This document shows, one piece after another, positions 48,139 to 59,230 of a DNA stretch of 64,000 nt. The translations under genes and the position numbers were made by a program. Source of the stretch: Escallonia rubra. Its lineage: Eukaryota; Streptophyta; Magnoliopsida; Escalloniales; Escalloniaceae. The stretch covers positions 113,094-177,093 of the forward strand of contig JAVXUO010001914.1 in assembly GCA_033065855.1 (NCBI GenBank), written 5' to 3'. Position 1 is the stretch's first letter. Every line of letters begins with the position of its first letter. The notes under the pieces were generated by a model. That model saw only the letters and a program-made list of their open reading frames with translations, did not search any database and was not told where the DNA came from.

Positions 48139-49360
48139 GAGTAAAATGCACCAATGACCACTGAACTTTGACCCTTTTTTCACTTAAGTCACTCAACTTT
48201 ATTTTGTGCCATTTTGGCCACTGAACTCTCAAATCTGTCTGATTTGACCACTCTGTCAGCCGGTATTAAATTTTCTCCATTAAAGGGTCACGTGCCGCTC
48301 ACATGACCTTTCAAAGCAAGGGCAAAACTGTCAATCCCCATCAAATCTCTCTTTTTTCTTTCTTTCTCTCTCTCTCTCTCTCTCTTTCTTCTCTTTCTTT
48401 CCCTCTCACACAGAGATCCACCATCAGATCTGCCGTCCCCACAAGACAAGCTCCACCGTCATCTGTGCCCCTTGTACCGCACTTCACTTCCACCATCATG
48501 CAGTTCACCATCGTGGACCGCAACCCCCAACCATTGAGTCTCCATTCTATACGATCATCTTCTTCGCTTCATAGAAGAACCAGGCCATTACGCCGTCAGT
48601 GATGCCGCCGCTCTTCTTCCACCAAAGGGAATCACCAGTGATTGGGGGAACGGCGGTGCCATTCTTCCTGCCATTTTCTTCTTCTTCTTCTATTGCGTCT
48701 GTTTACATTCATCTCTCTCTGTTACGTGTTGGCAAATTATTGGTGGTGGGTTAGGATTTGCAATTGCCGACATAGTGTTGGTGGTGGACATCGGAGGTGG
48801 GTAACAATAGTGATTGTAATTGATGGTGTAGTGATAAATTGATGGTGCAGTGATGATGGGTGGGGAGATCAATGGTGGGTCATGGTAACGGGTAGTGGTA
48901 GTGGTGGTGGACTGATGGTGTACCGGTGGTGAGTGGAGAGATCAGTGGTGGTGGATTGATGGTGGGTGGAGAGATCGTTGGTGGGCTGGCTGTTGGACAC
49001 GTGGTGGTTACACGGCAGTGCATGAAGGGTGATAGGGGAAGGTTACGGTGGTGATGGGTTTGGGGGGAGGGGGGGTGATTCTGTTGTGGTGGACTACTCG
49101 CGTTGGACAGTGGTATGGGTGTTGGTGGAAGAAGACAACCAAAACTGAAGAATAATAATAAAGAGACCATTTTACCCCATATTTTGATGTTCATGTGTGC
49201 GGCACGTGACTACTTAACGGAGAAAAGCTAAACCCCAGCTAACAGAGTGGCCAGATTGGACAAATTTGCTAGTCTAGTGACTAAAATGGCACAAAAAAAA
49301 GTTGAGTGACTTTAGTGAAAAAAGGAGATATAGTTCAGTGACCATTGGTGCGCTTTACTC
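48139..49360. mobile_element. 1222-bp non-autonomous Mutator-like element
   Basis: Starts GAGTAAAATGCACCAATGACC and ends GGTGCGCTTTACTC. The inverted repeats extend about 160-190 bp (both arms contain CACTCAACTTT, CCATTTTGGCCACTG-like and CACGTGCCGC stretches in complementary form). The 9-bp flanks ATTTTTATT and ATTTTTATA match at 8 of 9 positions. The interior has a CT-rich leader (48356-48415), a Pro/Ser-coding-like tract (48420-48600) and a GGTGGTG/TGATGGTG-repeat tract. No transposase. Confidence 0.88.
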
Positions 49361-49369
49361 ATTTTTATA

Positions 49370-50345
49370 TGTAATTTACGTTTTTTGTTTTTTTTTAGTG
49401 TAGAAAAGAAAACTTCTAACTTTTGACCTACTATTTTTTAATTTTCTTAAAGTCTTTTACGTTGTTTTTATTTTTGAACGTTTATTTTGATACATTAAAG
49501 TGTTTTTAAGGTGTTAATAGTCAAAATCAAATCTTAATATGTTAATACGTTGATTAGGTAGAATTTCAAAAGGTGTAAAATTCATTTTATATCCTTACGA
49601 GGTAAACTACAACTATAACAACAAAAACTACGAATTTCTTAATGACAAAATATAGCAAATAGTCATAATGTATGTGTGACTTTAGTAAATATCCGTGAAA
49701 AAGGAGGACATGAAAACAAATTTAATGACGTGTCGCAAAATTGAACCAAGATGACGTGTCGTATAGTTAAAAGTGGTCGAAAACGAAAAGAACACTAACA
49801 ATAGTTCACTTGTCGCTCTCACAATGTACAACGCTTTATCTATTATATATTTATTATATGATATAATATGATATGATATACGTGCACTATATGATGTTAT
49901 ATGAGGTGTGGGGAATATGAGGTGCTGTGAGCATTTGTGTTATATGGATGTGTGAGTGTGTGTTGTGTATGCATATAAGTGTGTGTATAGTGTGTTGAAC
50001 AAAAGAAAAAAAAAGTGAAAGACCCACTGCCTGTGTATGAGTGTCAGTGTATTGTGTTTTACATGCGTGTGTGTGTAGTGCTATGTGCGTGTGTTTGTGT
50101 GAGTGAATGTGTGTTGGGCAATGAAGAGAAGCTACTGCTGTGAGGCGGTAGCTTTGCTAGGGGGGTGTGTGTGTGTGTGTTATGTGTATATGTAGTGTGT
50201 GTGTTGGGCAATGAAGAGAAGCTACTGCCGTGAGGCAGTAGCTTTGCTGCTGGGGGGGTGTGTGCTATGTGTATATGTGTATGTGTAGTGTGTGTGTGTT
50301 AATGTGAGTATGGTGTCCTCTGTGCGCGTGTGTGTGCTATCGCCC
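49370..50345. repeat. AT-rich spacer then TG-rich fragment of the long-LTR family
   Basis: 49880-50345 has (TG)n tracts and a near-perfect tandem pair of a block containing GGCAATGAAGAGAAGCTACT and GTGAGGC(G/A)GTAGCTTTGCT (about 50118-50160 and 50206-50250). Related to the TG-rich part at 33760-33940. Confidence 0.7.
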
Positions 50346-50707
50346 ACATAATGGATCAAAATGAGTGTGTATCAAATTCCTAAACATGTCCTTTAAAATA
50401 AAATCTGTTCCAAACCAGAACGAGCACGTGTGTGTGTAATATACTCTACAAGTAGCTAAACCTGAATTATATTTGTTCTAAAGCAGGAAAAGGTATTACC
50501 AGGTTGGACTATCGCCCAGTTCTAAGTCACAAAACAAGGCTCATTAGTGGGCAATGAATCCACCTGTGTCTTCAAGAACAATATTTGCATTACAGACTTT
50601 CATATGTCAGCTTCGGACCTGTGCCCGAACAAGAAGAGAAAAAAGTCAGTTAACATCAACAAGAAGTCACTTGTGATAACGAAATATTAATTACCAGGCC
50701 AATTCGA

Positions 50708-50884
50708 TCACTTCTTGTTGTGGATTTCAAGAAGGTGAACGGACTTCTCTGCTAAGGTCATGAATTTGTTCCCGCATGCGCCACATAGGAACTTGAATTT
50801 CCTATGCAGCGCCTGGAAATGTATGGCCAGGCCATTCCTGGAGTCGCATTTTTTGTCACATACGAGACAGATCCAAGATTCCAT
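50708..50884 (-). CDS. 58-aa protein with two C2H2 zinc fingers
   Basis: The frame starts at ATG 50884 (MESWICLVCD) and stops with TGA at 50710-50708. Finger 1 is C6-x2-C9-x12-H22-x4-H27 and finger 2 is C34-x2-C37-x12-H50-x4-H55, both exact C2H2 spacings. The linker is RKFKFL and the end is EIHNKK. The second finger has the hydrophobic core F41/L45. Neither finger has the plant QALGGH motif. An in-frame TAA lies 30-40 bp upstream, and the ATG directly follows an acceptor-like ttttccatatacag, so the coding exon probably begins at or just before the ATG. Both fingers intact with no stop argues for selection or recent origin. Function unknown; it could bind nucleic acid or protein, or be the last exon of a longer protein. 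Confidence 0.68.
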   Translation of the reverse strand: MESWICLVCDKKCDSRNGLAIHFQALHRKFKFLCGACGNKFMTLAEKSVHLLEIHNKK

Positions 50885-51273
50885 CTGTATATGGAAAAGA
50901 AAAAAGCAGACATATGGTTAATCAATAGCATATTGTTAACATGAAATACCTTTCAAGAAACAAGAATGGGGTAAAGTGAGAGATACTTCAAATGTGATAA
51001 AAAAAATCAAGAACTGGAACTCGGCAAGCAGGCGGAAGAACTTTGTTCCCGGAAAGAACAAGCGAGAAAAGTCAAGAAGGGTAGAGAAATGAAACCCAGA
51101 ACGAAAGAAGGAAGTCCCACAAAGATTGAGAAGTTGAAAAAAAATGGGGTTTGAAGAAACCCAAGAAACACATCAAAGCAAAGCAAAGTACACATGGTAT
51201 CAAATTTGCGGTGAAGATATGGTCATATGCCATGTCGGTGAAGATATGATCATATGCAAATTTGCGGTCTTAC

Positions 51274-51370
51274 CAGTGGAGTTTCAAACTGTCCAAGGGA
51301 ATTTGCAGAAGACGAACCAGAAGATATAGAGAGAGAGTAAAAGATGAAAGAGAGGTTTTGGTTATCACAT
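51274..51370 (-). other. Candidate 5' UTR exon of the C2H2 gene
   Basis: On the minus strand a CT-rich leader (TTTTACTCTCTCTCTATA...) ends at CCACTG|gtaag (donor at 51273). Joining it to the acceptor before 50884 would remove a 389-bp intron. Inferred from signals only. Confidence 0.4.
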
Positions 51371-51401
51371 TTCACATATTTTCTCAGAAAGTTCACGCCT
51401 C

Positions 51402-51408
51402 TTATAGT
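51402..51408 (-). promoter_or_regulatory. Possible TATA box of the C2H2 gene
   Basis: CTATAAG on the minus strand, about 35 bp before the predicted leader. Confidence 0.3.
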
Positions 51409-51419
51409 GTGTTTACAAC

Positions 51420-52400
51420 TGGAAATTTAAGAATAATATTTAAGGAATAATATCTTGTATATCCACCCTTTATTGGTAAATTATAGTCAATGACATATAT
51501 TTCAAAAAAAATTCACTTGTATCCAAAATTAAAAAAAATTGTATCAAATATTGTAAGGGTCCCATTGTCCCAACCAATATTTTTGCTAATGTGACGATAT
51601 TGTATTTTTAAAATGACAATACTACCCTTAAACCTGTTAATACATATATAATTTACAGATTTGAGTCCCATGTCATCTTAAATCTACTCTCTAAAGCTCC
51701 TTTACCAAGTTTTTTTGAGAAGAGACAGAAGAAAGAGAAATAAAGGAGGAGAAACGCACGAGCTCAACGCCGAAGGCAGCTGGGTCAAGACGCATGGGTG
51801 TCACGAAGAGTTTGCAAAGAGGCAGCTGCTAGCGTTGCTGCATGTCCACAGAGAGAGTGAAGAACATAATTCTTGGTGGAAAAAAATAAAGACTATGGGG
51901 TTAAGAAAGCTATATTTAAAGGGGGACAACTACAGAAGCTGTCATAAGGCAAATTCGAAATTCATCCTTGGGTGAAAATTCTAGGGCTTGATTTAAGGTC
52001 CTAATATTTTAGATTCAACCCCTAAAATCAAACCATGGAATGTGGGTGATTTGAGGGCTTAATTATTTCTCTTGTATTTGGTGAATGAGTGTTTGTGGGT
52101 CAGAATCATAGATGGGTTTAGACAGGCAAGGGTGGGTGTAGTGAACCGTCTTGGAAAAATCCGTAAGATTTTAAGAGTCACCTTCTTATTTAATTTAAAC
52201 ACAGGATAATAAGAAAAACTTGAAAATGACTCAAACAATGTTCAAATGACAACTAATCTATTGAAAATAGGGAGATGGGTTCGGGGACTGAGTTATACAG
52301 CGAGAAGGTGATAGGCACCCGCCATACCTCTCTACTTCATTTCTATTGGTTTTGAGCCTTTTTAACACATAACACATAAACATGCATAAATTAAATCCTA
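51420..52400. other. Unassigned spacer
   Basis: The open frame at 51715-51975 (Arg/Lys/Glu-rich) has no recognisable domain. Nothing else is supported. Confidence 0.35.
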
Positions 52401-52890
52401 AGTTTATTCCTATATTATTAGCTTGAACTCTACTCCGGGGGCCGAATGACCTATGTATTTGATCGGACTAAACCGGAATCAAAATCATCGTACTTTGATC
52501 CGGACCCAACGGGAGGTGACCTAGACTTCAGTCTTAGACTCAAACTATGATAAGAAAAGAAAGACTCTTTTTATGATTTTTATGCTAGAAATGAAATGGG
52601 ATCACATGGAAGGAAAACACTCTAGACTATTTGTTCCCAACCTATTCTGGTCGCACCCAAAGGCCCACTGGGATCCCATTTTCCATGACGCATCCGCACA
52701 AGCAACAGTCATTTTCAACGCTCACAACCGGTCAAAGCATGCACGCTCAAGTCACGTGCACTTCTCACTTTCGTTACGTTACTTCGTCACTAAGAAGCTC
52801 ATTTTCGCGCAAAGCCTCATGACACTTCGATCGTCGCACTTCGCATGTCGCCCATCGGCACACCATGGCACTTGCCCAAGGAAGTTGGCT

Positions 52891-52985
52891 TTGGCCTTCC
52901 CCTTGGGGTCGGCCTCGGCCTTGGCCTTCCCCTTGGGGTCGGCCTCGGCCTTGGCCTTCCCCTTGGGGTCGGCCTCGGCCTTCCC
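52891..52985. repeat. Perfect 30-bp tandem repeat, three units
   Basis: Unit TTGGCCTTCC-CCTTGGGGTC-GGCCTCGGCC at 52891, 52921 and 52951; a degraded fourth follows. Confidence 0.97.
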
Positions 52986-53100
52986 TTGGCGTTGGCCTTG
53001 GCCTCCCCTTAAGGGTTGGCCTTGGACTTCCCCTATGGGTTGGCCTTTGGTCTATATACTTAACACCTTCACTTCTCTTCAAGGGACCATACATAACTCC

Positions 53101-53253
53101 GCGACCCCGTCGCCCGGACACAACTCCGCGACCCCCGTCGCCCGGACACAACTCCGCGACCCCGTCGCCCGGACACAACTCCGCGACCCCATCCCTCGGA
53201 CACAACTCCGCGACCCCGTCGCCCGGACACAACTCCGCGACCCCCGTCGCCGG
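53101..53253. repeat. 27-28-bp tandem repeat, about six units
   Basis: Unit built on GCGACCCCGTCGCCCGG plus ACACAACTCC. Single-base length changes (CCCC/CCCCC) shift the frame between units. Confidence 0.96.
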
Positions 53254-53554
53254 CTTCTGGGCGCCGCACTTCAACACTCTGCCGCGCCCATGCGCCGTGC
53301 CGCTGATACAGTAGTGCCCCCCGGCTCTTTGTCACACTACTGTGCCCACGGCACCATAGGCACTCCGTTGCGCCCATGCGCCGAACCACTAACAAAGACG
53401 TGCCCCCGACACCTTACTCACTGCATCGCGCCCATGCGCCACAATCATGTTACATGCCCCCGGGCACCACACTCATTCACCACACCATGCGCACCTTGCC
53501 TTGGTCGTGGAACATGCTTCGACCCACTCTCCGGAGTGTGCAACATCCTGCGGG

Positions 53555-54040
53555 GATACGCGACTCCTCCGAGACACTATCTCCGCCAGGGAGCTCTTCA
53601 ACTCCCCTTCCTCCAGGTAGACGGCTCCTCCGGGATGCTACCTTGACGCGCTCTGAGTGCTCCGGCACGAGGACTCACCCACGGGGATAGACGACTCCTC
53701 CGGGACACCATCTCTACCAGGGAGCTCTTCAACTCCCCTTCTGTCAGGTAGACGGCTCCTCCGGGATGCTACCTCGGCCAGTCGGGTAAATGGCTCCTCT
53801 GGAATGCTACCTTGACACGCTCCGAGTGCTCCGGCACAAGGACTCACCATTGGGGATAGGCGACTCCTCCGGGACATTATATCTGCTAGGGAGCTCCAAG
53901 TGCTCTGGCTCCAAGACTCCCCTTCTGCCAGGTAGACGGCTCGTCCGGAATGCTACCTTGGCCGGCCAGGTAGACGGCTCCTTCGGGATGCTACCTCGGC
54001 CTGCGGAATAGGCAACTCTTTCGGGACACTATCTCCGCCA
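53555..54040. repeat. Degenerate GGCTCCTCCGGGATGCTACC repeat
   Basis: At least seven variants of GACGGCTCCTCCGGGATGCT or GACTCCTCCGGGACA, with intervening GGGAGCTC blocks, at irregular spacing. Confidence 0.85.
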
Positions 54041-54438
54041 GGGTGCCTGCGTGACTAGCCTACGTGCTCTGGCACTGGAGGCTTGTGTCGGCACCCCTAG
54101 GGACTATGACCCCCCGGGTCACTCCGAGTCGGGAGCAGGTCTTTGGAGGGCATGGCGCTTAGTTCACCTGGCAGTTGGGCGTCGGGTCTTCCCCACCGCT
54201 GCCAGGCCTGTGGGACTCTGCAAGGGCTTGGATTAGAGGCTAGATCAAGGGGATTTTCTGGCCACACCGACGTTGTGGGAGCCAGTCCTTCCAGACAGAC
54301 AGAGCACCGCTGTGCGGGGCAGGCCATGTGAATATGCGATCCGACAGTCCGTGGAGCACCGGCACCCGTGGACCCCCGGTGGCGTGTCACTCCCGGGGAG
54401 CGCCACGTGTCGGTTAATGACATCATCATCTCAATCTC

Positions 54439-54446
54439 TATAAATA
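54439..54446 (+). promoter_or_regulatory. LTR TATA box
   Basis: TATAAATA in the context CTCTATAAATAGAGG, a common gypsy LTR promoter context. Confidence 0.6.
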
Positions 54447-54790
54447 GAGGTCTTGAGAATTCATTTCGGACGAAACATTACGGTTGGACATTTTCAGAAC
54501 ATTTTCACTTTCTCACTCTAGAATCCTAGAGAGAGAAACATACAGGACCTTGACTCTGGACCTAAGCATCGGACTGTGACTGTCGACGTGTATTCATCCT
54601 GTGATATCGCCCTCGCAACACTGCCACCCTCAAGCTCTGTCTGGGAAGCCCTTGGTCTCTGCCCTTGTTCCACCCTTGATGTGTCTCAGATCAACATACT
54701 TGGCATCTGACTCGGACTGCAGCCTTTGTGGCACCTCCACGTAGGTACGAACCCACTTTCCTTGGCATCACTATTATAATTTAAACTAGT

Positions 54791-55243
54791 CTAGAAAACA
54801 GTAAATATACCTCAAGAAGGCGCTTGCTTAGAAGACTTGGGAACTCCTTGTGATGAATTCAGATTGCAAGTGACTTGCTTATATAGATAAGTGAAATATG
54901 AAGTGTTGAATTCCCCTTAGAGATGATCTTTCACTTCTAACAGAGAAATGGTATAAAAGCTCTAGGAGGAAAAGTTTGTCCTTGAAAATGTAACCCACAA
55001 ACCTTATTTATAGAGGTTTGGGGGCCAGAAATGTTAAGGATGACTATCCCAGTCTATGATCTCGCTATAGAACAAAATATTTGATGAAAATCACAAACTC
55101 AAAAAAAAAAAGTCGACGAACTAGCTGGTTTGTCAATGAACCGGACGGTTTATTCAACCTTTTACATTTTAAGATTTTTTTCCAAATTTTTGGACGTTAT
55201 CTGTCTTTTGCCCAGTAATTATCTTTACAAACAAGACAAAGAT
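54791..55243. other. LTR-like spacer
   Basis: Contains ACCTTATTTATAGAGG, probably another LTR promoter fragment. No gene. Confidence 0.4.
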
Positions 55244-56160
55244 ACTAACCCTGTCTATCAGGACGGGGAAATCACATGGAGCCCCAAGACAAAATGCATG
55301 CAGAAGGAACTGACCTTACAGTGGACTGACCAAACAAGGACAAAAATTATCCTGAGTGTCAGTAGAATGGAATCACAACAAGCCCCTAGAATAAATGGAC
55401 TATTTTAGATGAAACTTACAAATGCAATGTACTCGGAAACAAAAACAGACACTATCCTGATTGTCAAGAGAGAAGAATCGCAAGTAACCCCCAGACAAAA
55501 TACACGCAGATAAAATAAACCATGGAATGGATTGGAGAAAGACATACATTATCATGACTGGCTTGAAAGGGAAATCACATGGAGCTCTTAGACAATGCTG
55601 AGCATCCGATGAAGCAGGTAAACAAAGATAAATATTATCATGACTGTCGTGATAGGGGAATAAAATAGAGCCCCTAGACAAAAATACAGGCAAATGATGC
55701 TGATCATGAACTCCAAGACAACTATCATGAAAGGGGAATCAGAGGGAGCGCTTAGACGAAAATGCGTGCAAGTGATGCTGACCATTCAATAGATCAGAGA
55801 AACTAAGGTAGACATTACCAGGACTGTTGTTAGAAGGCAATCCCAGTGAGCCCCTAAACAAAAAATATAGGTGGAAGATGGTGACCATGAACCAAAAGAC
55901 ATACACTAAGATAAATGTCATGAAAGCAAAATCATAGGGAGCCTATAGCCAAATTATGTGCAGGTGATAATGGCCATGCAATAAACTAGAGAAAACAAAG
56001 GCAAACGCTACCATGACTGTCAGGACAGGGGAATCACAAGGATCCCATAGACAAAAATTTATGTAGACAAAATTGACTATGCAATAGACTGGATGAAGAT
56101 AGGTGCTATCACGACTGTCGTGATGAGGGGATTACACGGAGCCCCTAGACATGTAACTGG
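55244..56160. repeat. About 100-bp diverged minisatellite, about ten units
   Basis: Units begin with CTGTC(G/A)TGA-type sequence, then GGGGAATCACA, GGAGCCCCTAGACAAAA and a (G)CA-rich tail. Starts near 55244, 55350, 55456, 55557, 55642, 55722, 55822, 55915, 56017 and 56115. Confidence 0.85.
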
Positions 56161-56447
56161 ACTGAAAGACTTACTAAAAAATAAATTAAAGTAAAAGTTA
56201 AATCACATAACTTGGCCTAGTCTTAATATGGACAACTGGACTGGACATGTAACTGGACAATTGGACTTAGATAATTAAACTGGACTGGGATCAATTAATT
56301 AATTAAATCACATAACTTGGCCTAGTCTTAATAGCAAACTTGAATTAACAATAAAACCTATTATTTATTTAAAAATAACTACAAAATGGGGTGTCGACAC
56401 CTAATTTTATATGCTTCACGAATTTTGGCCAATTTCACCTACGACTT

Positions 56448-57615
56448 TGTAACACCCCAAACCTTGATATTACCTAGCCGGTTAATTTATTTCTTAACGA
56501 TGACTTTCATACACAAGATTTAGGGTGGATTTATACAAGTGAAATTCTATTGGCAACCTTTAGCGAAGTTTTTTTTTTTTTTGTTCACATAGATATTTTA
56601 ATTAGCAATTTTAGTGAGAACTAGATAAGCGGGGCTATGTAACAACTCGTAACATTTCTCCTAGTACGTTGAATTATAGTAAATAGTTATTTTGGGTCAT
56701 TTCGTAATAATAGAAAGTTTTGGGTATACTTTGCAAATTTCCTAAAGTTTAGGGGGTAGTGGTAAAGTGCTAGTCTAAGGTTTTATATATAATATGGCTA
56801 TGGAAGAGCAGCCGACCCTAATTATTTTCCCCAATTTTTTTAAATAGAGAGAGACAGAGAAGGCTTGAAGAAGTGTTTTGCGACGATCGAATCTATTTTT
56901 CAGTAAGTCTTTTAACTTTTACTTTAATTTATTCAATGGTTTAAGGGCTGTGAGAAGGGGGCATCTGTCGAGTGATCAGTGTCTGTATTTTAGAAATGTC
57001 GTGAGTGTAACTAGGCATCAAGCAGGTCACAACCATGGTGGCTGTGACTGTGTACCGAGTGGTTTGAGGAAAAAGGAGTTGTGGTTGAAAGGCAACCATG
57101 GTTGCCGAGGAATGGTTGTCTATGGGGGAATTATGGTTGCCTCAAGAGAAGGTTTTAGGGTTGTAACAGTGGCTGCCGTAGGTGTAGAGTGTGGCTGTGT
57201 GACTTTTGTGCATGTGTGTCTGTGTGTTGAACAAGAGGGTTAGACAAGAAGAAGAAGAAGAAGGAGCCATTGCCATGAAGATGAAGTTTTGAGGGTGAAT
57301 AATATATGAAGTGTTGTGTATGTAATGACTAATGTGGGAAGAGAAGATGGATTAGTGTGTGTATGGAATGTGGGTTTTGATGTGAGTGTGCATGTGTAAC
57401 AATGTGAGGTTTTGAGTGTGTGTAAGGAAAAATGGAGAGGTGCTTTGAGCATGTGTGTGTATATATGGGTGTGTGAATGTGAGTTTGTGTGTTGTGTATG
57501 TATATAAGTGTGTGTGTATAGTGTGTTTAACAAAAGAAAAAAAAGGAAGAAGAACGGCAGTGGATTTGTGTATATGAGTGTTGTTAGTGCATGTGTATAT
57601 ATATGTATAGGCCCT
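56448..57615 (+). mobile_element. 5' part of a long-LTR-family LTR
   Basis: Begins TGTAACACCCCAAACC, a typical start for this LTR type, then AGAGAGAGACAGAGAAGGC near 56840, then TG-rich sequence with GTTGAACAAGAGG. No end is found before the 1.6-kb tandem units. Confidence 0.6.
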
Positions 57616-59230
57616 GGTGGAGCTACATGGTGGCAAGGGGGGGCTGAAGCCCCCCTTGAACTTTTCAATTTTTTTTTTTTACTCAAGCTCAAAACGTTTT
57701 ACTATGTTTACCAGAGTAAGCTTCCTTGTACGTTCAAAGTTAACAGGATTGTAATAGAAGACGCTTGAATTGCTCAATTTGAAACATGTTTGCTAATACG
57801 TGGATGAAAAGATAACTCATTTGACAATTTTTCTATGAAGCAGCTATGATTGACTAACTAGGACATATCTCCTTTCGTTTAACGTTATCTACCATCCATC
57901 CCGAGATCCCGTTCCCCGAGACGCAGTTTCTGATACCTCGTTCCCCGAGACCCACACTCGGCACTCTCTCTCTCTCTTACCGCTGTGACTGTGTGAGGAC
58001 CATGAGTGACCGCCAGTGGACTGAGCTACTCCGACCAGATCTGGCCCCTGTCGGCGACTGCCACTGAAGCAGCTCAGGTTGCCATTACCACGACGACGGC
58101 TGACGAGGCTTCGTTCTTCGAGACTTCGTTCTTCGAGACTTCGACTGCTACTCGAGCTTCGGTTGCTCTGAATCCGACCAGATATGTCGCCTCACGGCCT
58201 CACCCCTGCCGGCGATCGTGACTGAAGCCGCTCAGGCGACGCCGTGACGACGCTGACGAGGCTCCATGCTGGCTGCTTGACGCCTTGATCTGCTGCTGCT
58301 TCGACTCTTCGACTGCTTGTGGACTTGTGGTACATCGCCGCCACATCTTATCACAATCATAATTATGCTAATTGATTATTACTGACTTACTTTTTTTAAT
58401 ATTATTTTAATAAAAAATTTTGCACCCCCGAAAAAAAATTCCTGGTTCCCCTTGAAAGTAGCCGTGAAACATGAGCAGAAGATAAGCTGTTTTGTGGGTG
58501 AAGAAGTGAGTTAGATACGTGTATTTGTAAGCCAAAAAAAAAGGATCTGCAAGGCAGCCATGGCTGCCGAGGAAGTGGGTATTGTGGGTGGCTTGGACAT
58601 GAAGAGAAGACCCAGCAGCCGTAAGGTAGGATATATGTGGGATTGTGTATGTGGGTTTGAGGAAAAGATGTGGGTCTTGAGGGAAAACTTGTTTAGAAGC
58701 TGTATGATGTGACATTTTCTCTATCTCGGTCTGACGGATGTCGTCAATCTATCACCGCTAAAGTTCCTTGGGGGCCATAGCCTTGAAAAATAACTTGCAA
58801 CACAGAAAAAGAGTGATCGCCGCGTAGGAGTTCTGGTAGGTACTCTCAGATGCTTAAAAGGGCTGGGGTTTAACAGAGATAGTAAATATGACTTTTTGAG
58901 TTTAATATGTTTGATAGAGGAAAATATTTGATTAGAATCGAAGATTGCAAAAAGTCAGGTAACCAGCTGGTTTCACGAAAGTTAGACGGTTCATGCCTTA
59001 AAAAATAAGATATATTTTTTAAATTTTGGGCCATTAATTGTCCTTAATTCGGTAAAAAATTCTGAAAAAGTAAAAGAATGTACCAGATTATGGGAATTAT
59101 CTCCAAGTCGTATTTACATCAAAGAAATTTGAATGCATTAAGGATCACAAAAAGTAGTTAAAAATCATCTAATTCAAACACAATCTCTTAATTAGGGTTA
59201 AACCTAACCACTTTGATTGGTTTAACCAAT
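57616..59230 (+). repeat. 1.6-kb tandem unit 1
   Basis: Starts GGTGGAGCTACATGGTGGCA. Inner landmarks: GTTAACAGGATTGTAATAGAAGACG, CGTTCCCCGAGACGCAG, GTGACCGCCAGTGGACTGAG, AGCCGTGAAACATGAGCAG, GTGATCGCCGCGTAGGAGT, GATGCTTAAAAGGGCTGGGG. Ends in GGTTAAACCTAACCAC. Confidence 0.92.

Larger units (their letters stand above)
52401..54790 (+). mobile_element. GC-rich LTR-like region with three blocks of tandem repeats
   Basis: It has a TATA box (TATAAATA, 54439-54446), a gypsy-LTR-like downstream leader with CTAGAATCCTAGAGAGAGAAA, and upstream repeat arrays. The 357-codon frame at 52573-53646 spans the arrays and is not a gene. Exact ends and internal domain are not found, so it may be a solo LTR or a truncated one. 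Confidence 0.55.

Noticed and set aside
52573-53646. 357-codon open frame
   Set aside because: It runs through GC-rich tandem repeats whose 27/28-bp units change frame; other frames across the same repeats are also open. No domain is recognisable.
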